Positions 17,427 to 23,915 of a stretch of DNA of 34,285 nucleotides are shown piece by piece; position 1 is the stretch's first letter, and each line of letters begins with the position of its first letter. A program made the translations under genes and the position numbers. The DNA comes from an uncultured Oscillospiraceae bacterium (GTDB lineage: Bacteria > Bacillota > Clostridia > Oscillospirales > Oscillospiraceae), in contig CAJLCG010000016.1 in assembly GCA_905205085.1 (NCBI GenBank), positions 1 to 34,285 on the forward strand, in the 5' to 3' direction. The notes under the pieces were generated by a model that saw only the letters and a list, made by a program, of their open reading frames with translations, was not told where the DNA came from and did no database searches.

Positions 17427-18620
17427 ATGGCCCTGCTGAGATGGGAACTGAAAAAGATCTGGCAGCCCGGCCTGCTGCTGGCCATGGCCCTGATTGGGGC
17501 AATATTTTATCAGGTCCGCACCGGCTTTTACCTGGAGTATTTCAATAGCGGCAGCAACTGGGGAGCGGCACAGGTCCAGTTGGCCTCCGGCTGGTTGGAG
17601 ACCTATGGGAATACCATAGAGCCGGAGGAGCGGCCTGGACTGGACGACCAGCTGGCGCAGCTGAAGGCGGAGTTTGCCGGGCAGGTGGCACAGATCCCAG
17701 GGACGGCGGAGGCGGGGATCACCGATTATGAGAGCTATGAGGCCTGGGCGAAGATCTATAATGCCAGTACTTGGTCTGACGAGGCAAATGCGCTGGACTG
17801 GGCGATCTATGAAAACACCAATCGGGTCATGCTGGGCTCAATGGTGAAGTTTATGGAGGAGTATGACTTTCTGAGCGGCGGCGGGTCTATTCTGGACTGG
17901 GGCGGAGGAATTAGCGAGGATTCTCCGGCTCACCAGGCCAGTGTCCGGAGAATTGAGCGGGCCGAGGCGCAGGGCGTCTACGGTTTTTTGCCCAGCACCG
18001 TGATGGAAAACACAGATGAATTCTTTCACTATTTTGCCATTTGGTGCGCCTTCAGCGGGGTGCTGCTGCTGTCCCCCACTCTGGTACGGGACACCCTGCA
18101 CCGTACCCGGGCCATGCAGTGGACCTCCCGCCGGGGGCGGCGGGTACTGAATACCCAGATGGGGGCGGCCCTGCTGTCCGGGCTGCTGCTTACATTGCTC
18201 AACTGCGCCGTCTACCTGGGGCCGTTTCTATCCACCGGGGCAATGAAATTTTGGAATTGTCCCATGGTCAGTGTGTGGAGGGAAAACTACCCCTGGTTCG
18301 ACTGGACCTATGGCCAGTACCTGCTGGCCCTGCTGGGGCTGACCGTTGTGCTCACGCTGGCGGCCTGCGGCCTTACTGTGGTCCTCTCCCAGTTCAGCGG
18401 CAGCTATGTGGCCATGCTCCTGAAGGCCATCCCCCTGATCGTGGTGCTGTGCTGGGGACTGGTGCCCTGGGTCATGATGGGAGCGGGGCGGTTTTCTAAT
18501 GACCCGGTCCGGCTGACCGGCCTGCCGGGGACGGAGTTTGTCTGCGGCGTGCTGGCCGCTTTGGCGGCGCTGGGACTGTGCAGCTGGACCTGCCTGCGGC
18601 AGCGGCGGCAGACGTGTTAA
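17427..18620 (+). CDS. ABC-2 type permease subunit 2
   Basis: The 397-aa protein begins directly after the stop codon of permease 1 with no intervening base. It has an N-terminal helix (about 12-28) and a large acidic extracytoplasmic loop of about 170 residues. A cluster of helices follows from about 200. TLVRDTLHRTRAMQWTSRRGRR after the second helix is a typical cytoplasmic coupling segment of this permease family. With its partner it would form the membrane heterodimer of the exporter. A bidirectional terminator follows. Confidence 0.85.
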   Translation: MALLRWELKKIWQPGLLLAMALIGAIFYQVRTGFYLEYFNSGSNWGAAQVQLASGWLETYGNTIEPEERPGLDDQLAQLKAEFAGQVAQIPGTAEAGITDYESYEAWAKIYNASTWSDEANALDWAIYENTNRVMLGSMVKFMEEYDFLSGGGSILDWGGGISEDSPAHQASVRRIERAEAQGVYGFLPSTVMENTDEFFHYFAIWCAFSGVLLLSPTLVRDTLHRTRAMQWTSRRGRRVLNTQMGAALLSGLLLTLLNCAVYLGPFLSTGAMKFWNCPMVSVWRENYPWFDWTYGQYLLALLGLTVVLTLAACGLTVVLSQFSGSYVAMLLKAIPLIVVLCWGLVPWVMMGAGRFSNDPVRLTGLPGTEFVCGVLAALAALGLCSWTCLRQRRQTC

Positions 18621-18670
18621 TCTGAGATGCTGCGCAGACGCGGTACAGAAAATGGAAGTGACAGAAACCA

Positions 18671-18712
18671 AAAAAGCACCCGGATCATTATGTCTGATCC
18701 GGGTGCTTTTTC
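18671..18712. terminator. Bidirectional terminator between the ABC operon and the MATE gene
   Basis: AAAAAGCACCCGGATCA pairs with TGATCCGGGTGCTTTTT around a seven-base loop. There are A's on one side and T's on the other, so the hairpin can stop both the rightward ABC operon and the leftward MATE transcript. Confidence 0.92.
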
Positions 18713-18730
18713 TTTCGGATAGCGGCACGA

Positions 18731-20131
18731 TTACTTGGCCAGGCAGGCGGCTCCGGCCGGGCTGTGACAGGGATCCAGCTTCTTTAAAATGCCGGCCATC
18801 ATAACACCTGCCACCAGCAGGGTGATAACATCGGCAATGGGCGCGGAGTACAGGGGACCCATGACGCCCGGCTCCACAAACAAGGGGAAGATGAGAATCA
18901 GAGGCACGCACAGGATAAAGTCCCGCAGCAGGGAGAGGACCATGGACTGAACCGGCTTGCCCAGGGCCTGGAGAAAGATGCTGATGGACTTATGAATGCA
19001 GCACAGCAGGATGGTGGAGAGATAGATGCGGAAGGAATAGACGGCAAACTGGTTATAAAGATCGCTCTCGCTGCCAAACAGGGAGATGATTTGTACCGGG
19101 AAGAGCTGGAATACCAGCATGGAAACCAGGCCGATCACCGCCTCTGCCAGCATCATGGTCTTGAAAATCTGACGGACCCGCTGACCGTTTCCGGCGCCGT
19201 AGTTGTAGCCCACAATGGGTTGGCAGCCTGCGGCAACGCCCACCACAAAGGCGATGACGATCTGGAACACCTTCATTACGATGCCTACCACCGTCATGGG
19301 GATGTCTGCCCCGTACTCGGACAGGGCGCCGTACTTCACCAGGGTGGTGTTCATCACGCCCATGATGATGACAATGGACAGCTGAGTCAGCAGGCTGCTA
19401 ATGCCCAGGGGCAGGATTTTGACCAGCAGACCGCGCCGGAGAAGAAAGCTGTCCTTGCGCAGGTGGAAGGAGCGGGCCCGAAACAGATACCAGCCCCCTA
19501 AAACCGTGGAGACGATCTGGCCGGCGATGGTGGCCAGGGCTGCGCCGGTGACGCCCCAGTGCAGCACAAAAATGGCAATGGGGTCCAGGATCACATTCAT
19601 GGTACAGCCCACCAAAGTGGACAGCATGGCAAATTTAGGGTTGCCGTCGGCTCGAATGATGGAGTTGAGACCGTTGGTGACGATGTAGAAGGGAATGCCG
19701 ATGATGATGACGTTAAAATAGTCGATGGCATAGGGGAGCGTGTTCTCGGTGGCGCCGAAGGCGGCCAGAATGGTGTCCCGGAATACCACAAACAGGACTA
19801 CCAGAACGGCACTGCATACAAGCAGCAGAGAAATGGCGTTGCCCACGCTGCGGTGGGCGTTCTCGGTGTCGTGCTTGCCCTGGCAGATGCTCAGAAATGC
19901 CGCGCAGCCGTCGCCGATCATCAGCGCAACTGCAAGAGCGATGACCGTGATGGGAAAGACCACATTGGTGGCGCCGTTGCCCAGATAACCCACGCCCCAG
20001 CCGATAAAAATCTGATCCACAATATTATACAGGGATGAGACCAGCAGAGAGAGAATACAGGGGACGGCAAATTTCAGCATCAGGGACCCGATGGGAGCCT
20101 GGGCCAGATAACGATTGGATGCTTGCTCCAT
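18731..20131 (-). CDS. MATE-family multidrug exporter (MepA-like)
   Basis: This 466-aa protein has twelve predicted membrane helices. The MATE signatures are clear: LVSSLYNIVDQIFIGWGVG in helix 1-2, IRADGNPKFAM, and VGYNYGAGNGQRVRQ in the second half. Such exporters expel cationic compounds in exchange for Na+ or H+. The pattern fits the MepA branch common in Clostridia. AGGAGG lies 7 bases before the ATG. A promoter and an attenuator-like terminator precede it, so expression is probably induced. The substrate is not visible from sequence. Confidence 0.94.
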   Translation of the reverse strand: MEQASNRYLAQAPIGSLMLKFAVPCILSLLVSSLYNIVDQIFIGWGVGYLGNGATNVVFPITVIALAVALMIGDGCAAFLSICQGKHDTENAHRSVGNAISLLLVCSAVLVVLFVVFRDTILAAFGATENTLPYAIDYFNVIIIGIPFYIVTNGLNSIIRADGNPKFAMLSTLVGCTMNVILDPIAIFVLHWGVTGAALATIAGQIVSTVLGGWYLFRARSFHLRKDSFLLRRGLLVKILPLGISSLLTQLSIVIIMGVMNTTLVKYGALSEYGADIPMTVVGIVMKVFQIVIAFVVGVAAGCQPIVGYNYGAGNGQRVRQIFKTMMLAEAVIGLVSMLVFQLFPVQIISLFGSESDLYNQFAVYSFRIYLSTILLCCIHKSISIFLQALGKPVQSMVLSLLRDFILCVPLILIFPLFVEPGVMGPLYSAPIADVITLLVAGVMMAGILKKLDPCHSPAGAACLAK

Positions 20132-20151
20132 AGATGAACCTCCTTAAAACC

Positions 20152-20220
20152 TTAACACAAAACAGAGCACAAAAAACGGGTCCCCAAAAGTGTGATGCTC
20201 ACACCCGGGGACCCGCCCAT
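20152..20220 (-). CDS. Possible 22-aa leader peptide of the MATE gene
   Basis: An ATG 14 bases after the -10 box opens a frame, MGGSPGVSITLLGTRFLCSV followed by LC. It runs through the attenuator hairpin and stops just before the MATE ribosome site. This would suit translation-coupled attenuation. There is no clear ribosome site, so it may be chance. Confidence 0.25.
   Translation of the reverse strand: MGGSPGVSITLLGTRFLCSVLC
20171..20215 (-). terminator. Attenuator-like terminator in the MATE leader
   Basis: Read on the minus strand, CGGGTCCCC (20215-20207) pairs with GGGGACCCG (20185-20177), enclosing a second hairpin GTGTGA-GCA-TCACAC, and six T's follow (20176-20171). It lies between the promoter and the MATE start codon, so it must be overcome for expression. 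Confidence 0.75.
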
Positions 20221-20234
20221 GCAAATGTAGAGTA

Positions 20235-20264
20235 ATTATAACAGAAAAAAACAAGGACATGTAA
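20235..20264 (-). promoter_or_regulatory. Sigma-A promoter for the MATE gene
   Basis: On the minus strand TTACAT (20264-20259) and a perfect TATAAT (20240-20235) are 18 bases apart. Transcription would begin near 20228, about a dozen bases before the attenuator hairpin. Confidence 0.65.
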
Positions 20265-20380
20265 TTGTGGCTTTTTCCAAATGTGTTGGGGTGAAACAAT
20301 GCCTTTATAGCTATATTTTGGACTGTTTCCATATCCTTTTTTGAAACCATAGTACACGCGCGACAAAGATACCTATATGT

Positions 20381-20402
20381 ACTACCGCCCGCAGGCGGCA
20401 GT
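20381..20402 (-). terminator. Hairpin just downstream of the vWA gene
   Basis: ACT-CCGCC pairs with GGCGG-AGT with one mismatch, seven bases past the vWA stop codon. No T-run follows on the minus strand, so termination is uncertain. It may instead protect the 3' end of the messenger. Confidence 0.4.
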
Positions 20403-20409
20403 AAGAGAG

Positions 20410-21783
20410 CTAAAGAGTAATGGTAGACTCGCAGCAGCGGTAGTCGGTATCAATGTTGTTGGCTAAGAAGCGGGCCTTAAATTTCCGGGGGCTGCACATG
20501 GCTGTGCCGGATACATTCAGGTCCTCCGGCACCACAAATTTGATGCACTTGACCAGCACGTCCCGGCACACCGGGGCGCTGTGAGCCGGAATGGTGAAAG
20601 CCTTCATGCCTCTCTGGTGCTCCATGCCGTCCTGGTCCACCTCGGTAAGAATTGCCGCCAAAGCCACCCGTTTTCCAGGGCAGACATTTTGGATGGTCAC
20701 GTCCATTTGGATGATACGGCCCTGAGAGCCCAGATAGACATCCCCCAGGTCCACCAGCACAGAATCCTGACAGCCCTCTACGGTCAGATCCACCGGCTCC
20801 GGACAGGGTTCGGGATGCACCACAATATCGCACTCCACCGACACGGTGGGCTTGGGGAAGGAGACCACGTTTCCCTCTTGGTCCGAATATGTGATGGACT
20901 CATTGACCAATTTGGTTCCGGGCTGCTGGCCCACGTGGCGGATAAAGAAGTCCAGCGTAGCGCTTTCGCTGGCGGTTACCCCCAACTGGGCGATGTTCCA
21001 CCGCAGGGAGTGGGCGTCCAGCATGGTGGCAGAGCCTTTGGTGGGGGAGGAGATGCTGGTAATCACAAAGTCCGGGTTGACCACTTCATCAATGACAATA
21101 TCGGTTGCGCCCGGTTTGGAGATGTTGGCGGCCAGCTCTGCAAAGAGCTCTTCCAGGTCGGCGGCGTCCGGCGTTACCGCCACGTGGGAGGCGTCCGGGT
21201 CGGTGGCCCAGTTGTTCAATGCGCTGATATCCAGGCCGTCGGAGCCGATGAGGCCGATACAGTAAATGATGATTCCCTGGGCCCTGGCAGCAGCCGCCAC
21301 GGGGGCGGGAGGGGCACCGATGGTGGTGTTGCCGTCGGTAAACAGCACCATGACCTTGGCGTTGGGGGAGGCCGGGTCAAACAGCTGGGTCGCCTTGGCA
21401 AAGGCGTCGGCGTGGTTGGTGCTGCCGCCGGCGGACAGGCCGTCTACGGCGGCTTTCAGGTCGTCCACAGAGGTGATCAGCTGGGTATTGGCCACAGCGG
21501 TACTGGAAAAGCTGACCACGCCCATTCGGCTGCCTGAGCCGATCTGGCCGTCCTTGGTGCTGTCGGTGGCCTCGTCAATGAGGTCGATAAAGGTATTGGC
21601 CCCCAGCTTCAAGTTTGCCAGCGGGCTTCCGGTCATGCTGCCGGAGCGGTCCAGGACCAGCACGATATCGGTGGGATTGGAAACGATGTCCGGCGCAGCT
21701 GTCAGCGCCAGAGTGACACGCAGAGCACCGTCGCAGAGAATGCGGTCGGTGTTAATGACTTTATTGGAATTTGTAACACCCAT
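20410..21783 (-). CDS. von Willebrand factor A domain protein with Cys-containing C-terminal region
   Basis: This 457-aa protein has a vWA domain from about residue 37 to 215. Its metal-binding site looks complete: DRSGS at 45-49, GGSTNHADA and LFTDGN. A middle domain (about 218-320) resembles a beta-sandwich repeat. The C-terminal 130 residues carry paired cysteines (VECDIVVHPEPC, VEGCQDS, IQNVCPGK, VCRDVLVKC, MCSPRK, YRCCES). There is no signal peptide or membrane helix. AGGAGG precedes the ATG. It is divergent from a 10-cysteine protein that also lacks a signal peptide. A structural role in a protein coat, such as the spore surface, is inferred from this and the promoter-like boxes; the function is not known. 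Confidence 0.88.
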   Translation of the reverse strand: MGVTNSNKVINTDRILCDGALRVTLALTAAPDIVSNPTDIVLVLDRSGSMTGSPLANLKLGANTFIDLIDEATDSTKDGQIGSGSRMGVVSFSSTAVANTQLITSVDDLKAAVDGLSAGGSTNHADAFAKATQLFDPASPNAKVMVLFTDGNTTIGAPPAPVAAAARAQGIIIYCIGLIGSDGLDISALNNWATDPDASHVAVTPDAADLEELFAELAANISKPGATDIVIDEVVNPDFVITSISSPTKGSATMLDAHSLRWNIAQLGVTASESATLDFFIRHVGQQPGTKLVNESITYSDQEGNVVSFPKPTVSVECDIVVHPEPCPEPVDLTVEGCQDSVLVDLGDVYLGSQGRIIQMDVTIQNVCPGKRVALAAILTEVDQDGMEHQRGMKAFTIPAHSAPVCRDVLVKCIKFVVPEDLNVSGTAMCSPRKFKARFLANNIDTDYRCCESTITL

Positions 21784-21816
21784 GTGTGTTACCTCCTTCT
21801 GGGAAAATATCCCACT

Positions 21817-21826
21817 TCATACTATG
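21817..21826 (-). promoter_or_regulatory. CATAGTATGA box upstream of the vWA gene
   Basis: On the minus strand CATAGTATGA lies 33 bases before the vWA start codon. It is nearly identical to the box on the opposite strand before the Cys-rich gene. CATA-type -10 elements are used by the sporulation sigma factors E and K, but no clear -35 is visible here. Confidence 0.4.
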
Positions 21827-21893
21827 CACGCCCAAAGAGATTGCCCCTATCCTGTTGGGCTGCCGGGAGCGGGGAACCGTTTTTCCGCCTGGG

Positions 21894-21903
21894 CATAGGA
21901 TGA
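21894..21903 (+). promoter_or_regulatory. CATAGGATGA box upstream of the Cys-rich gene
   Basis: CATAGGATGA lies 31 bases before the start at 21935. An AC dinucleotide 16 bases upstream (in GGAACCG) fits the AC-N16-CATA spacing known for sigma K promoters, although the final TA of that consensus is TG here. Confidence 0.42.
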
Positions 21904-21934
21904 GAATGGCGATTGCCAGAAAGGAGTTTTTCGT

Positions 21935-22294
21935 ATGGCTTTAAATCCCGAACTGCTCAATGAAACTCAGACTTGTCCCGCTGTGGGCTATCAGTCTGCC
22001 TCTATTTGTGTTCCTGTCACTGTGACTCCCTTTGCCCAGACCGGCATGACCACCACCAAGTGCTGCGGCAATCCTGTGGTTACCCCCGGCCGGGAGGTGT
22101 GCGGCGGTGTGAAGAACGGCTCCTGCTTCTTTACCATTACCCAGGATATCTGCGTGGCGGTCCCTGTGGAGTTTGGTGCGGTTGCCACCGTGGGCGAGAG
22201 CTATGTCAACTGCAACGGGGCCTCGGATCAGGATATCTGCACCGACTGCGGCAAGGTTCCTGCTCTGCCCGAGCTGGAGAAGCCGGAGGTATAA
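21935..22294 (+). CDS. Cysteine-rich 119-aa protein, probable coat or surface component
   Basis: Ten of 119 residues are cysteine, spread as single residues and one CC pair (TCPAVGYQSASICVPV, TKCCGNP, EVCGGV, GSCFF, DICVAV, VNCNG, DICTDCG). Valine and threonine are frequent, suggesting a beta-rich, disulphide-linked fold. There is no signal peptide or membrane segment. AAAGGAG lies about 9 bases before the ATG. I recall similar proteins only as unnamed clostridial proteins and do not assign a function. Divergent pairing with the vWA gene suggests the two act in the same structure. Two hairpins, the second a strong terminator, follow. Confidence 0.82.
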   Translation: MALNPELLNETQTCPAVGYQSASICVPVTVTPFAQTGMTTTKCCGNPVVTPGREVCGGVKNGSCFFTITQDICVAVPVEFGAVATVGESYVNCNGASDQDICTDCGKVPALPELEKPEV

Positions 22295-22335
22295 TCCACT
22301 TCCCGCCCTATGGGGGAGGCTTTGGATAAAAAGAA

Positions 22336-22359
22336 AACCACCCGCAAAGGCGGGTGGTT
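22336..22359 (+). terminator. First hairpin after the Cys-rich gene
   Basis: AACCACCCGC pairs with GCGGGTGGTT around AAAG. It is followed only by CCACC, so it stabilises or assists the true terminator a few bases further on. Confidence 0.5.
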
Positions 22360-22363
22360 CCAC

Positions 22364-22398
22364 CGGGCGGAGGATGGTCATCCTCCGCCCGTTTTTTT
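22364..22398 (+). terminator. Terminator of the Cys-rich gene
   Basis: CGGGCGGAGGATG pairs perfectly with CATCCTCCGCCCG around a two-base centre and is followed by seven T's. Confidence 0.92.
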
Positions 22399-22423
22399 GT
22401 TTCCGGCAGAAAGAATCAAGCTG

Positions 22424-22469
22424 AAAAATTTTCTCTGCGTTGCGCCAGCGCCGTTCGGCGGCGTTGCAA
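22424..22469 (-). terminator. Weak terminator candidate for the c-di-GMP operon
   Basis: On the minus strand, after the HPt gene, a hairpin with CGCCG/CGGCG (22460-22449) and outer TTGC/GCAA pairs is followed, after about ten bases, by AAAATTTTT. The internal mismatches make it a weak candidate. Confidence 0.35.
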
Positions 22470-22475
22470 AGTATG

Positions 22476-22832
22476 CTATGCCAGCACGTTCAGCGCTGCA
22501 AGAATGCGGGAATACTGGGCCTCCAGCTCGGGCATCCGGACCTGGGCAGCCGACAGATTTTGGTTTCGCAGGTCCTCCACCAGAAGGCTCACTTGCTGAA
22601 ATAGCTGCGTCATAGCCAGGTTTCCGGTCACACCCTTGAGGGTGTGGGCCGCCTCAAAGGCCTGGGTGACATCCCCGCTGTCCATAGCCTGCTTGAGCAG
22701 GGAAAAGTTCTGATCCTGGGGAAAGCGGAGCAGAAATTTGAGCATCAGTGCCTCGTTGTCCATAAAGCGGGCCAGGGCGTCGGCCACATCGATGCCTGCT
22801 GCCTCCAGCTGTTGTTTTTTTCTCTCGTCCAT
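22476..22832 (-). CDS. Stand-alone HPt phosphotransfer protein
   Basis: This 118-aa all-helical protein carries the histidine phosphotransfer motif AAHTLKGVTGNLA with the acceptor at His63. It would shuttle phosphate between receiver domains. Its ATG lies two bases after the stop of the receiver/HD-GYP gene, so it is the last gene of the same operon. The upstream hybrid kinase ends in a receiver and has no HPt of its own, so this protein supplies the missing relay step to the HD-GYP receiver. Confidence 0.9.
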   Translation of the reverse strand: MDERKKQQLEAAGIDVADALARFMDNEALMLKFLLRFPQDQNFSLLKQAMDSGDVTQAFEAAHTLKGVTGNLAMTQLFQQVSLLVEDLRNQNLSAAQVRMPELEAQYSRILAALNVLA

Positions 22833-22834
22833 GG

Positions 22835-23914
22835 TCAGCCCACTCCTTCCATATGGGGATAGAATTTACGCAGGACCGGCTCGGCCTGCTGGAAGTACTT
22901 TAGCAGCTTGGGATTGAACACGCCGCACTCCCCACCCAGGATCATATCCATGGCTTTCTGGGCAGAAAAGGCGTCTTTGTAGCAGCGCTTGCTGACCAGG
23001 GCGTCGTATACGTCGGCCAGCGAGACGATCTGCGTCCAGATAGGGGTCTCATCTCCCACCAGGTGGTGGGGGTATCCGCCGCCGTCCCAGCGCTCATGAT
23101 GGTGAAGGGCGATGTCGTAGGCATAGCGGTAGGCGGCATGATCCCGCATCTGGGGGATCTGGGAGAGCAGCTGGGCACCTTTGACCGTGTGGGTCTTCAT
23201 CAGTTCATATTCTTCCGGCGTCAGGCGGCCCTTTTTGTTGAGCACGGCGTCGGGAATGGAGATCTTACCCACGTCGTGGGTGACGGCGCCCAGGCCGATC
23301 TGGCGGATCTGCTCCTGGGAGAGTCCTTCCCCCAGGGGGGTATTGCTCAGCAGATGGCAGGTGATGTCGTGGATGCGGTGTACGTGCTCTCCCGACTCGT
23401 CGCTTCGAAATTCGATGGCGGTGGCCAGGGCCTCCACCATGCCGATGCCCATCTCGGCCAGCTTTTCTGCCTGGAGAAGTAGCTGGTCCCGCTGCCGCTC
23501 CACCTCGGCGCCCAGCCTGCGCCGGGCCCGGAACAGCTCTACCACCGAGTTGACTCGCCGCTGGACCACATAGGGGATCACCGGCTTGAAGATCACGTCC
23601 ATGACACCCAGCTCGTAGGCTTGGCGCATGGTCTCTCCGCCAAGATCGGCGGTGATCAGAAAAACCGGGATACGCTGGGTCAGTCCCTGCTGATGCAGCC
23701 GGCGCAGCACTTCAAGGCCGTTGACCCGGGGCATGACCACATCCAGTAAAATGGCGCTCAGGGAGCTGGAGTGGGCCTGAATGGCGTCCAGCCCGACCTG
23801 TCCGTCCTCCGCCTCCAGGATCGCATACTCCGAGGAAAAAATGTTGGCCAAAATGGCACGATTGACTTCCTCGTCGTCTACGATGAGAAGGGTATCTTCT
23901 TGGGAGAGGCTCAC
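22835..23914 (-). CDS. Response regulator with HD-GYP c-di-GMP phosphodiesterase output
   Basis: From GTG 23914 the protein is 359 aa. The receiver domain (about 7-125) has D13/D14 and phospho-acceptor Asp58 in LLDVVMP, with Lys in IFKPV. A coiled linker (about 135-175) leads to an HD-GYP domain with VTHDVGKISIPD, HHHERWDGGGYP and SLADVYDALVSKRCYK, all intact. HD-GYP proteins hydrolyse c-di-GMP. AGGAGGAAA lies 7 bases before the GTG, and the hybrid kinase gene stops one base upstream of it. A longer frame into that gene lacks a ribosome site. Layout resembles RpfG. Confidence 0.93.
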   Translation of the reverse strand: MSLSQEDTLLIVDDEEVNRAILANIFSSEYAILEAEDGQVGLDAIQAHSSSLSAILLDVVMPRVNGLEVLRRLHQQGLTQRIPVFLITADLGGETMRQAYELGVMDVIFKPVIPYVVQRRVNSVVELFRARRRLGAEVERQRDQLLLQAEKLAEMGIGMVEALATAIEFRSDESGEHVHRIHDITCHLLSNTPLGEGLSQEQIRQIGLGAVTHDVGKISIPDAVLNKKGRLTPEEYELMKTHTVKGAQLLSQIPQMRDHAAYRYAYDIALHHHERWDGGGYPHHLVGDETPIWTQIVSLADVYDALVSKRCYKDAFSAQKAMDMILGGECGVFNPKLLKYFQQAEPVLRKFYPHMEGVG

Positions 23915-23915
23915 G

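Noticed and set aside
20144..20350. A 68-aa minus-strand frame before the MATE gene
   Set aside because: It crosses the promoter and attenuator, has no ribosome site, and its composition looks like translated leader DNA.
20343..20362. A second ECF promoter at the 20342 copy of TGAAAC...GTACAC
   Set aside because: No CG-type -10 occurs 16-17 bases downstream and no rightward gene follows. The sequence similarity is reported as a motif only.
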